From assembly GCA_006844765.1 (NCBI GenBank), contig SPJV01000152.1:1-28102 (forward strand): a stretch of DNA of 28,102 nt, given 5' to 3'. Positions 15,377 to 23,385 of this stretch are shown here, piece by piece (positions within the stretch are counted from its first letter, which is position 1; every line of letters begins with the position of its first letter). Position numbers and translations under genes: made by a program. Under the pieces are notes generated by a model. It was not told the origin of the DNA and made no database searches. It saw nothing but the letters and a program-made list of their open reading frames with translations. The stretch comes from Alphaproteobacteria bacterium. GTDB lineage: Bacteria; Pseudomonadota; Alphaproteobacteria; UBA8366; Aestuariispiraceae.

Positions 15377-16762
15377 TCATACCGCCCGCATGTACCATTC
15401 ATAGTCCAGCATGCTGATATGGCTTTGGAAGGCATCGCTTTCGAAGCGGCGTGCGGCGGCGTAGACCTTGCTGTATTCCGATCCCAGATAGCCGGGCAGA
15501 ACCTTCCCCTTCTCAAACTTATCCACTGCCTGCCACCAGCGGAAGGGCAGACCTTTCTGCGGCTTGGCGTAGGCGTCGCCCTTTTCCGCCGGGCCGGGAT
15601 CGATCTGATTGGCAAGGCCGTGATGAATACCTGACAGAACAGCCGCCATCACTAGATAAGGGTTCGCATCAGCGCCGGCGACACGGTGTTCGACCCGGAC
15701 CGCGTTCTCATTCGCATCCGGCAGGCGCAGACTGACGGTGCGATTATCCGACCCCCAGGCCCTGTTGATCGGGGCATAGGATCCATGTTGGAAACGCCGA
15801 TAGGAATTCGCATTGGGGGCGAACAACGCCATGCCTTCAGCCATTGTCGCGCGCAGCCCGCCGACTGCATGCCGAATGGTGGGGCCGACCGGCAAACCGA
15901 CTTCCGGGTCCAGCGGCCCGGCAAAGGTATTCTTGCCATCCTTATCGACAAGGCTGACATGCACATGCAGCCCACATCCCGCCAGCTCCGCAAAGGGCTT
16001 CGCCATGAAACAGGCGATCATCCCATGCCGGCGCGCCACGCCCTTGATCAGGCGTTTCAACAGGAAGGTCTGGTCGCAGGCCAAAAGCGGATCGTCGACA
16101 TGGTGCAGATTGATTTCATACTGACCTGGTCCGTATTCGGATGTCGCTGTGTCGGCTGGAATATTCTGCGCTTGGCAGGCCGCTTCCACATCCACCAGGA
16201 ATGCTTCGAAATCATAAAGCTCTTCCATGCCATAGACCTGTGTGGTGCTTTGGCGCGTGCCGGTATCCGGTGCTTTTGCCGGGCGCGGGCGCCCATCCGG
16301 TCCGGGCTCGGGATCAAGCAGGTAAAACTCCAGCTCCATCGCGGATACCGGGGTGAGCCCCATGTCCCGCAACGGCTGAACAGCCCGGTCAAGGACGTGG
16401 CGCGGATCGGCGAAGTAAGGGGTGCCGTCTCGGTGGGACATAGAGGCAATGACCTGCGCCGTCTTTTGTCGCGCCCAGGGCACTTCGGTCAAGGAGCCTG
16501 AAACGCCAAGGCAGGGAAAATCCGGGTCGCCATCGACAGTACCCTGCGCAATGGTCTCACAATTCTGTCCTGTTGAATCCAGCAGAAAGGTGGAGCCGGG
16601 CATCTGAACACCATCCCGATACAGCTTCGCTGCCGCTTCCGTGCCAATGCGCTTGCCACGCGGGATGCCGCACATATCGGGCATGATCATATCAATGCCT
16701 GTTGCGCCTGGATGGGCGGATAGGAAGGCTTGGACTTCGGCTTCGGTCAATGTTTCAGTCAT
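15377..16762 (-). CDS. Gamma-glutamylamine ligase (PuuA-like glutamine synthetase)
   Basis: A 461-residue member of the glutamine synthetase superfamily that would couple glutamate to an amine using ATP. Metal and substrate ligands are visible: Glu143 and Glu145 in MELEFYL, Glu209 and Glu216 in SEYGPGQYEINLHH, His266/His268 in GCGLHVHVS, and later NSYRRF..GSYAP and EHRVAGADANPYL. The N-terminal DMIMPDMCGIPRGKRIG is typical of PuuA/IpuC proteins, not of ammonia-using GlnA, and the GlnA adenylylation segment is not seen. It forms an operon with the PuuB-like oxidase. No SD is evident at 16762. No puuC or puuD homologue is within view, so the pathway must be completed elsewhere. Confidence 0.9.
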   Translation of the reverse strand: MTETLTEAEVQAFLSAHPGATGIDMIMPDMCGIPRGKRIGTEAAAKLYRDGVQMPGSTFLLDSTGQNCETIAQGTVDGDPDFPCLGVSGSLTEVPWARQKTAQVIASMSHRDGTPYFADPRHVLDRAVQPLRDMGLTPVSAMELEFYLLDPEPGPDGRPRPAKAPDTGTRQSTTQVYGMEELYDFEAFLVDVEAACQAQNIPADTATSEYGPGQYEINLHHVDDPLLACDQTFLLKRLIKGVARRHGMIACFMAKPFAELAGCGLHVHVSLVDKDGKNTFAGPLDPEVGLPVGPTIRHAVGGLRATMAEGMALFAPNANSYRRFQHGSYAPINRAWGSDNRTVSLRLPDANENAVRVEHRVAGADANPYLVMAAVLSGIHHGLANQIDPGPAEKGDAYAKPQKGLPFRWWQAVDKFEKGKVLPGYLGSEYSKVYAAARRFESDAFQSHISMLDYEWYMRAV

Positions 16763-16871
16763 ATTGGTATACTCGATATGCTCGATGTGGACTGGTATCG
16801 GTTTGGATATTGCCGGTGGATACCTTTATTCTGGTGCCCGCTGGCGGCACGCAGTATAAGGCATATGTAAA

Positions 16872-16881
16872 TGTGATCACA
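16872..16881. promoter_or_regulatory. Operator-like palindrome between divergent ligase genes
   Basis: TGTGATCACA is a perfect 10-bp palindrome with AT-rich flanks in the 219-bp region shared by the two glutamine-synthetase-like genes. It resembles half-site layouts used by CRP/FNR or GntR-family proteins. No regulator gene is adjacent. Confidence 0.35.
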
Positions 16882-16981
16882 AATTCTTTCTGCCGCGATC
16901 CGGCCCGTTTGACTATACCTCTTTTGGGAGGGGGGGCTGGACCGGTTCGCCGCAGGAAGCTTGAAACAAGCTGAGGTCGAA

Positions 16982-18325
16982 ATGAGTAAGTTGAAGAATT
17001 GGGTCAATGAACGCGCGATTGATGAAGTAGAATGCCTTGTCCCTGATATGTCCGGGATTGCGCGCGGCAAGATTGTCCCCTGTGGGAAGTTTGTGAAGGG
17101 CTTGGGCTCCATTGGTTTGCGCTTACCGGAAAGTGTTTTTTCGCAAACGGTAACCGGTGACTATCCGATGGAATCCGATGTCGTGTCTGAGACCAGCCCG
17201 GATATCTATCTGGAGCCCGATCCGGAGACGATCCGCCTTGTGCCCTGGTATAAAGAGCCGGTTGCTCAGGTTATCTGTGATGGCTTTTATCTCGATGGGA
17301 CGCCGGTCGACTTTTCCCCGCGTTTCGTCCTGAAGCGTGTGATCGAACAGTTTAAGGAACTTGGCTTTAAGGCCGTTGTTGCGCCGGAGCTGGAATTCTA
17401 TCTGATCAAAAAGAACCTGGATCCGGATATGCCGTTGGAGACGCCAATCGGGGTTTCCGGCCGACAGGAGTCCGGGCGTCAGGCCTATGGGATCGAGGCG
17501 GCGAATGAGTTCGATCCGATTGTCGAAGACATCTATGACTTCTGCGAGGCGGCGAATATCGACATCGATACCATGGCGCATGAGGCCGGTGCGGCACAGC
17601 TGGAAATCAATTTCAATCATGGTGATCCGCTGGAGCTTGCCGATCAGGTCTTTCTGTTCAAACGGATCGTTCGTCAGGCCGCTCTGAAGCATGACATGTA
17701 TGCGACCTTCATGGCTAAACCGCACCAGAATGAGCCGGGCTCTTCCATGCATATTCACCAGTCATTGGTCGAGATCGAAACCGGTCGCAATGTCTTCGCC
17801 AACAAGCGGGGCAAGGATTCGGCGTTATTCTTGAATTATATCGGTGGCTTGCAGCGCTATATCGGGGCGGCGATGCCTTTGGTGGCGCCAAATGTGAACT
17901 CCTATCGCCGGATCGCGCGCTACTCTGATGCGCCGATCAATGTGCATTGGGGCGTCGACAACCGAACCTGTGGGTTGAGGGTGCCGATTTCCGACCCGAT
18001 AGCGCGGCGGGTGGAGAACCGGCTCGCGGGATCTGATGCCAATCCGTATCTTGCGATGGCCGCGACATTGGCGTGCGGCTATCTGGGCATGAAGGAGAAG
18101 TGCAAACCCGGTAAGCCGGTGGAAGGGGATGCCTATCGCTTCGCCTTCGGTCTGCCGCGGCACCAGGGGGATGCGCTGTCCAAATTCAACTATTCCAAGC
18201 CGTTGAAGGATCTGTTGGGAGAGCGTTTCTCCAAGGCCTTTATGGAAGTTAAAAATACCGAATACGACCTCTATCAGCGGGTGATCTCCAGCTGGGAGCG
18301 GGAAAACCTTCTGCTGAATGTCTAA
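16982..18325 (+). CDS. Second glutamine-synthetase-family ligase
   Basis: A 447-residue GS-superfamily protein clearly different from the divergent PuuA-like one. Landmarks: ECLVPDMSGIARGKIVP near the N-terminus, Glu136/Glu138 in PELEFYL, HEAGAAQLEINFNHGDPL, FMAKPHQNEPGSSMHIHQSL (the GS histidine loop), NVNSYRRI and RLAGSDANPYLAMAATLACG. These are features of gamma-glutamylpolyamine or gamma-glutamylamide synthetases (GlnA2/GlnA3/PuuA-like) rather than ammonia-assimilating GlnA. GAGGTCGA precedes the ATG at 16982; a TTG seven codons upstream is less likely. It is convergent with the ThDP enzyme gene, 17 bp apart. Its substrate may be a second amine or an ethanolamine-like compound. Confidence 0.88.
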   Translation: MSKLKNWVNERAIDEVECLVPDMSGIARGKIVPCGKFVKGLGSIGLRLPESVFSQTVTGDYPMESDVVSETSPDIYLEPDPETIRLVPWYKEPVAQVICDGFYLDGTPVDFSPRFVLKRVIEQFKELGFKAVVAPELEFYLIKKNLDPDMPLETPIGVSGRQESGRQAYGIEAANEFDPIVEDIYDFCEAANIDIDTMAHEAGAAQLEINFNHGDPLELADQVFLFKRIVRQAALKHDMYATFMAKPHQNEPGSSMHIHQSLVEIETGRNVFANKRGKDSALFLNYIGGLQRYIGAAMPLVAPNVNSYRRIARYSDAPINVHWGVDNRTCGLRVPISDPIARRVENRLAGSDANPYLAMAATLACGYLGMKEKCKPGKPVEGDAYRFAFGLPRHQGDALSKFNYSKPLKDLLGERFSKAFMEVKNTEYDLYQRVISSWERENLLLNV

Positions 18326-18342
18326 GGCCGGGCGCTTTGCGC

Positions 18343-20724
18343 CTATCCCGTATTGTTCGCAATCTCTCTCGCCGTAGGGAGGGCGTCCAAGGCCTGCCTG
18401 GCGATGGCGTTGGCATCAATACCGTAATGCGCATAGAGATCCTGGACGGTGCCGGTCTGTCCGAAATGTTCGACCCCCAGGGGAACGGTTCTGTGCCCGC
18501 CGACGGCCCCCAACCAGGCGAGGGTTGCGGGATGACCGTCTATGACCGTCAGGACGACACAGTGTTTGGGTAGACCGGATAACAGGCGTTCGACATGGCT
18601 GAGGGCTGTGCGATTGCCCCGGGCCCGGTCACGCTGGGCGGCAGTCCATCCGGCATTCAGGCGGTCAGCGGATGTCACCGCCAGCACCCCGATATCCCGC
18701 CGTCTCTGACCTAAAATGCCGGCGGCTGAGATCGCTTCCGGCGCCACGGCGCCTTGATACGCAATGACCAATTCACAGTTGGGCCCCGGCTCCCGCCACC
18801 AATAGGCGCCATCAATCGATCCTTGGCGGAAGGCATCGTCGCGCCGCGTCGCCGGTTGTTCCATGGGGCGGGTCGACAGGCGTAGATAGACCGACCCTCC
18901 CGTCTCATCGCGAAGCCAGGTCCGCTCGTCAGGGTCGCCTTCGCCGTCGCGCTGCATATAGTCGAAGGCCCATCGCATGATGACGGCAAGTTCGTCCAGA
19001 TAGGCCGGCTCGAAGGCGGCGATTCCATCTTGGCTCATACCGATCAGCGGGGTGCCAACGGATTGATGGGCGCCTCCCTCCGGCGCCAATGTTACGCCGG
19101 ATGGGGTTCCGACGAGCATGAAGCGGGAATCCTGATAACAGGCATAGTTCAAGGCATCCAACCCGCGGGATACGAAGGGATCATAGACGGTCCCAACCGG
19201 CAGGACGCGCTTACCGAACAGGGAATGCGAAAGGCCCGCTGCCCCCAACAGCAAGAACAGATTCATCTCGGCTATGCCCAGCTCGATATGTTGGCCGTTG
19301 GGAGAGAATGTCCATTTCTGTGTGGAAGGAATGCGTTCATCCTGGAAGGTATCCTGTAGGCCTTCCAATGCGAAAAGACCGCGTCGATTAACCCAACCGC
19401 CTAAATTCGTGGACACGGTCACATCAGGCGATGTGGTCACGATCCGGCTGGCGAGATCGCTGTCAGACTTGGCGAGTGTATCCAGGATCTTCCCAAAGCC
19501 CATTTGGGTCGAAAGTTCCCGGTCGCTTGGTAAATCAATCTCGGGCGCGGGAAGGGCAGGCGCTGTGTATCGTCTTTTCCCTTTTGCGAAGAAGGGCACA
19601 TTGTTCAAAAACGCCTTAAGTCCTGCGCTGTCCTCAACCGTTGCAAAGGGTTCCCATTCCGAGCCTTCGGGCACGCCCATCATTTCCTGCCACGCCGTCA
19701 TCTGTGCGGTGTTCATGATGCCCGCATGATTATCCTTGTGACCGGCCAGGGGTGTCCCCCAGCCCTTGATCGTATAGGCCAGGAAGCAGACCGGGCGATT
19801 ATGATCAATGGCATTGAAGGCCTCTGCCATGGTGGCGACGCAATTGCCGCCAAGATTTTCCATCAGCCGCGCAAGCTCGTCATCCGATCGGGCATCCAAC
19901 AATTGCGTCACAGGCCCCTGATCCCCGATATCGTCCATCAAACGCTGACGCCAGGCTTTGCCGCCCTGGAAAGCCAGTGCGGAGTAGAGTTGGTTCGGGC
20001 AGTTATCGATCCAGTCCTTCAAGACCTCGCCGCCCGGTTCCTCGAAGGCTTCCCGTTGCAACACGCCGTATTTCAAGGTGACAACGTCCCAGCCAAAGGC
20101 GGAGAAGGTCGCCTCAATCCGTTGCCAGAGCCCTTCCCGGACCACGCCGTCAAGTGACTGCCGGTTATAGTCGATGATCCACCAGCAATTCCTCAGATCA
20201 TGCTTCCAGCCTTCCTGCAGGCATTCATAGACATTGCCCTCATCCAGCTCCGCATCTCCAACCAGGGCGATCATGCGTCCCTGGGGAATTTCGCGGCCCC
20301 AAGGCTTTGCGCTGATATAGTCTTGGATGATGGAGGCAAAGGCCGTGATCGCGACGCCCAGGCCAACGGACCCGGTTGAGAAGTCGACATCGTCAACATC
20401 CTTGGTGCGCGACGGATAAGACTGAACCCCGCCATAGCCCCGGAAATTCTTCATGCGCTCCAGGTCGAGCTGCCCCATCAGATATTGGATAGCGTGAAAT
20501 ACCGGGGAGGCATGAGGCTTAACCGCCACGCGGTCTTCCGGCCGCAAAACGGAGAAATAGAGCGCCGTCATGATTGAGGTTATGGACGCGCAGGACGCCT
20601 GGTGGCCACCCACCTTCAACCCATCAGGTTTGTCGCGCAGGTTATTGGCGTTATGGACCATCCAGTGCGAAAGCCATAGCAACCGTTGTTCGATTGTCTT
20701 CAGATGTGTGACGTGCTCAGGCAT
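18343..20724 (-). CDS. Transketolase/AceE-like thiamine-diphosphate enzyme
   Basis: A 793-residue single-chain ThDP enzyme with transketolase-type domain order. The PP domain holds GDAELDEGN (from residue 156) and DYNRQSLDGVV, the usual GDx..N cofactor site; the Pyr domain holds NGQHIELGIAEMNLFLLLGAAGLSHSLFG with the activating Glu, and EGGAHQSVGTPLIG. A C-terminal transketolase domain follows. The N-terminus HQASCASITSIMTALYF.VLRPEDRVAVKPHASPVFHAIQYLMG and the YGGVQSYPSR segment recall homodimeric pyruvate dehydrogenase E1 (AceE) more than sugar transketolase, but it is about 90 residues shorter than AceE and there is no E2/E3 gene here. The start at 20724 has GGAGG. The 2-oxoacid or ketose substrate is unknown. 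Confidence 0.82.
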   Translation of the reverse strand: MPEHVTHLKTIEQRLLWLSHWMVHNANNLRDKPDGLKVGGHQASCASITSIMTALYFSVLRPEDRVAVKPHASPVFHAIQYLMGQLDLERMKNFRGYGGVQSYPSRTKDVDDVDFSTGSVGLGVAITAFASIIQDYISAKPWGREIPQGRMIALVGDAELDEGNVYECLQEGWKHDLRNCWWIIDYNRQSLDGVVREGLWQRIEATFSAFGWDVVTLKYGVLQREAFEEPGGEVLKDWIDNCPNQLYSALAFQGGKAWRQRLMDDIGDQGPVTQLLDARSDDELARLMENLGGNCVATMAEAFNAIDHNRPVCFLAYTIKGWGTPLAGHKDNHAGIMNTAQMTAWQEMMGVPEGSEWEPFATVEDSAGLKAFLNNVPFFAKGKRRYTAPALPAPEIDLPSDRELSTQMGFGKILDTLAKSDSDLASRIVTTSPDVTVSTNLGGWVNRRGLFALEGLQDTFQDERIPSTQKWTFSPNGQHIELGIAEMNLFLLLGAAGLSHSLFGKRVLPVGTVYDPFVSRGLDALNYACYQDSRFMLVGTPSGVTLAPEGGAHQSVGTPLIGMSQDGIAAFEPAYLDELAVIMRWAFDYMQRDGEGDPDERTWLRDETGGSVYLRLSTRPMEQPATRRDDAFRQGSIDGAYWWREPGPNCELVIAYQGAVAPEAISAAGILGQRRRDIGVLAVTSADRLNAGWTAAQRDRARGNRTALSHVERLLSGLPKHCVVLTVIDGHPATLAWLGAVGGHRTVPLGVEHFGQTGTVQDLYAHYGIDANAIARQALDALPTAREIANNTG

Positions 20725-20989
20725 GTCGTATTGGCCTCCGGCTCGATGATGTGATGGTGCTCGATGTCTCTGTGGGTGTGCAGGGGGGAGCATATAGGAA
20801 GGTGAGGGGCTGCGGGAAGACACTGTTTGCTTCGCGTCTGAAGTAAGCAGCCTGCGGTGCGAAAAAGGATGATTGGCGGGCCTTGTACAACTTTGGCCGT
20901 GTTCTTACGTGAAAAGACGCGGTGGGCGCTTTAGCGTCCAATCTGAAGAAGCGATATGGCTGTGGCCGGTTACGAGGTGAATGAGAGAA

Positions 20990-21925
20990 ATGGAAACACG
21001 ACCTCTGCATGACCGTTTCGGCGTCGAGATTAAGGGCGTCGATCTGCGGTCCATTACTGCCGATGGCGATTTTCCTAAGATCCGGGCGTTGTTTGAGGAA
21101 CATTCTCTGCTGCTTTTCAAAGGGCAGGAGATGGATACGGAGGTTCATACCGACCTGGCGCTTCTTTTCGGCCCGATGGAAGACAGGGTGGCGGATGCGG
21201 CGGGAACCGAACCCCGTGCCCGCGTGCCTGTGCCGATGATGACCAACCAGAATGATGCCGGCGATGGCGTCGTCGGTCGGGATTCGCTTCGTCTTCTTAA
21301 TCTCATCGCCAACAGCTATTGGCATACAGACAGCACCTTTCTGCGCACGCCCTCCCTGATTAATGCCATCACCGCCTATGTGGTGCCGTCCTCCGGCGGA
21401 CAGACGGAGATCGTTTCTACCCGCGCCGCCTGGCAGGATCTTCCCCAGGCCCTGAAGGACAAGGCGGAAGAGACGGTTTTCCTGCATTCCGTTTTGCCCT
21501 CCCGAATCGATACCGACGAGCGGCTGTTGGACCTGCCCGAAGTCACGCGCTATCAGGGCCAGGCTTGGCGTGCGGTCTGGCCGAACCCAGTGAACGGGCA
21601 AAAGGCGCTCTATATCGCAAATCATATCTATGGCGCTCGGGGGGTGGACTGGTCCGAAGGCCGCGCCTTTGCCGAGGATCTGATTGAGCGCGCGACCCAG
21701 CCGGAGTGCATTTATGCCCATGAGTGGGAGCCCGGTGATGTCCTGATCTGGGACGAGCGCGCGACCATGCATCGCGTTCGCCCGTGGCCTTATGACGAAC
21801 TGCGCACGCTATCCAGTATTTGTACCACGGTGCAGGAACAGGATGGCCTATCCCTCGTATCGCCGGCTGACGGACCAATTCGCGCGGAAGAAGTCTTCCC
21901 GAATCGTGAGTTCATCAGGACCTAG
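20990..21925 (+). CDS. Fe(II)/2-oxoglutarate-dependent dioxygenase, TauD/TfdA family
   Basis: A 311-residue non-haem iron oxygenase. The iron facial triad is visible as His112 and Asp114 (SYWHTDSTF) and His261 (DERATMHRVRPW), with Arg272 (DELRTLSSI) placed to bind 2-oxoglutarate. The N-terminal METRPLHDRFGVEIKGVDLRSI and FKGQEMDTEVHTDLALLFGPME are typical of the TfdA branch, which hydroxylates small carboxylates or aromatic ethers. An ATG three codons upstream (20981) is the alternative start; GAGGTGA lies only 1 base before it and 10 before the chosen one. The gene-poor stretch 20725-20980 separates it from the divergent ThDP enzyme gene; I see no operator there. Confidence 0.88.
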   Translation: METRPLHDRFGVEIKGVDLRSITADGDFPKIRALFEEHSLLLFKGQEMDTEVHTDLALLFGPMEDRVADAAGTEPRARVPVPMMTNQNDAGDGVVGRDSLRLLNLIANSYWHTDSTFLRTPSLINAITAYVVPSSGGQTEIVSTRAAWQDLPQALKDKAEETVFLHSVLPSRIDTDERLLDLPEVTRYQGQAWRAVWPNPVNGQKALYIANHIYGARGVDWSEGRAFAEDLIERATQPECIYAHEWEPGDVLIWDERATMHRVRPWPYDELRTLSSICTTVQEQDGLSLVSPADGPIRAEEVFPNREFIRT

Positions 21926-21927
21926 GG

Positions 21928-22155
21928 TTACGTCGTCAGGCGACCTTCCACGACAGTGTGATTGCTCTGCTCCACCAGCCATCGGGGGGCATTGCCGCGC
22001 GGCCAGAGACTATTGGCCGTCCAGACACCGTCGGTATGGACCGCAGCAACAAAATCTGCGGTGTCGCCCAAAGAGGATTTAGCCTGTTTCGTGAGAACCG
22101 TTCCATCAGGCGCCGTCGCCGAATACGTGACGCCACTATTTTGAGAGTTACTCAT
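21928..22155 (-). CDS. Hypothetical 75-aa protein
   Basis: A 75-residue frame convergent with the dioxygenase gene, ending 2 bases after its stop. The composition is protein-like (MSNSQNSGVTYSATAPDGTVLTKQAKSSLG...), with DGTVLT followed by a WTANSLWPRGNAPRWL segment; similar small proteins with a D-G-T..T(R/K) start and a tryptophan-containing middle are common hypotheticals. There is no signal peptide or membrane helix. The SD is weak (GAG close to the start), so the gene call is tentative. Of the stretch 22156-22489 beyond it, only the LiuR-type promoter and a short leader hairpin (22461-22477) are visible. Confidence 0.5.
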   Translation of the reverse strand: MSNSQNSGVTYSATAPDGTVLTKQAKSSLGDTADFVAAVHTDGVWTANSLWPRGNAPRWLVEQSNHTVVEGRLTT

Positions 22156-22302
22156 ACTCTAGTTGCCCCATTTTCATTGTTCAAAGCCGCTTGTAGGATT
22201 CGCGGCCTTTATTCCCCACCGCCCTATTGATTCCCTAATACCGTAGCAACTTCAACCATCGAAACGCCATGATTGGAACCAGATTCTAATAGATCATATA
22301 TC

Positions 22303-22331
22303 TTGACGTTTACGTAAACGTCAGGTAATCC
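22303..22331 (+). promoter_or_regulatory. Promoter with LiuR-type palindrome
   Basis: TGACGTTTAC and its exact complement GTAAACGTCA form a perfect 20-bp palindrome at 22304-22323. It overlaps a -35-like TTGACG (22303-22308) and fills the 17-base spacer up to a -10-like TAATCC (22326-22331). A dyad centred in the spacer is the usual placing for MerR-family operators, and published LiuR motifs have a similar ACGTxxACGT core. It lies about 160 bp before the liuR start and probably drives the whole operon. Confidence 0.75.
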
Positions 22332-22489
22332 TATCCACGCTAATGCTTCCCGCCCTGTTCGGGACTGCATTGGCGGATGTCGTGTGGGGGATGGGCAACA
22401 GTCGGGCCGCTCACCCCTACGCGACGATCCGCTCAGCTTAGGCGTATCGAACGCTTTGGAGGCGTCGGATGGACGCCAGGGGATGACAG

Positions 22490-22885
22490 GTGACTGAGAC
22501 GCGCACCAAGACAATTGCAGAGCTTGCCCGGGAGTTCGATGTAACGACCCGGACGATCCGCTTCTATGAGGCGGAAGGCATGCTGTCCCCGGAACGCCGT
22601 GGAACTCAGCGGATTTATCATCCGCGCGATAGGGTGCGGTTGAGGCTGATCCTGCGCGGTAAACGGCTTGGTCTGACGCTTGCTGAGATCCGGGAGATCA
22701 TCGACCTGTATGATTCAGAGCCGGGCGAGCGTGCTCAGTTATCCCTTTTTCTGGACAAGATTGCGGAGCGCCAAGCCGCTTTGGAACAAAAACGGCAGGA
22801 TATCGCCGAAACGTTAATGGAACTGGAGCAACTCGAGGCGAATTGCCGGGCGCGGCTCAGTGAGCTCGGTGACGGGAATGGCTGA
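22490..22885 (+). CDS. liuR: MerR-family regulator of leucine catabolism (LiuR-like)
   Basis: A 131-residue MerR-type regulator with the N-terminal HTH AELAREFDVTTRTIRFYEAEGMLSPERRG.QRIYHPRDR (residues 10-48) and a long coiled-coil helix (LSLFLDKIAERQAALEQKRQDIAETLMELEQLEANC). The LTLAEIREIIDLYDSEPGE segment is characteristic of the LiuR/IvdR branch that represses the leucine-isovalerate degradation operon and responds to pathway CoA esters. It starts with GTG at 22490 after AGGGGATG. The operon context (isovaleryl-CoA dehydrogenase and methylcrotonyl-CoA carboxylase downstream) and the palindromic promoter support the assignment. Confidence 0.92.
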   Translation: MTETRTKTIAELAREFDVTTRTIRFYEAEGMLSPERRGTQRIYHPRDRVRLRLILRGKRLGLTLAEIREIIDLYDSEPGERAQLSLFLDKIAERQAALEQKRQDIAETLMELEQLEANCRARLSELGDGNG

Positions 22886-23354
22886 AATGAACGCCTTTAC
22901 CCCACGCAACCCTAGCTTTGAAACGCGGGTCCGCGAAAGTTTCGCGCGGCAGGCTTTTATGGGGTTCCTCGGCGCCGAATTGACAGGCGTCGCGCCGGGA
23001 ATGGCGGAAATAGCCTTGCCGTATCGGCCTGAGCTTTGTCAGCAACACGGCTTTTTCCATGGCGGTGTTGTTGGGACGCTGGCAGATAATGCCTGTGGCT
23101 ATGCTGCGTTCTCTTTAATGGCCGCAGAGGACAGTGTGCTGACGGTCGAGTATAAGCTGAACCTCATGGCGCCGGCGGCGGGAGAACGATTGATCGCGCG
23201 GGGACGGGTGAAGCGCCCGGGGCGAACGCTATATGTCGTCGAAGCGGATGTGGTAGTGGTTACTGCGGATAAGGAAAAGACCGTAGCAACGGCGCTGGCG
23301 ACGATGATGTGCATGGCCGGCATGTCGGATGACACGCAATCTAAGTCACAATGA
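22878..23354 (+). CDS. PaaI-type hotdog thioesterase
   Basis: A protein of about 158 residues with the hotdog thioesterase signature HGFFHGGVVGTLADNACGYAAFSLM, followed by LTVEYKLNLMAPAAGERLIARGRVKRPGRTLYVVEADV, typical of PaaI/YdiI-like acyl-CoA thioesterases. It would release acids from CoA esters, perhaps sparing CoA when a branched acyl-CoA builds up. Starts at 22860 (GTG), 22878 or 22887 are all possible; 22878 overlaps the liuR stop and was chosen without strong SD evidence. Tight coupling to liuR and its position 31 bp before the isovaleryl-CoA dehydrogenase place it in the liu operon. Confidence 0.85.
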   Translation: MAEMNAFTPRNPSFETRVRESFARQAFMGFLGAELTGVAPGMAEIALPYRPELCQQHGFFHGGVVGTLADNACGYAAFSLMAAEDSVLTVEYKLNLMAPAAGERLIARGRVKRPGRTLYVVEADVVVVTADKEKTVATALATMMCMAGMSDDTQSKSQ

Positions 23355-23385
23355 AAATCGGGCAGAAACATAAGGGCGACGAACA

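Noticed and set aside
15377..18325. Housekeeping glutamine synthetase genes
   Set aside because: Both proteins carry features of gamma-glutamylamine ligases, and one is in an operon with a PuuB-like oxidase; nitrogen-regulation partners such as glnB are absent.
20717..21772. Minus-strand frame of 351 codons opposite the dioxygenase gene
   Set aside because: Antisense to a gene with an intact iron triad; no SD and no recognisable domain.
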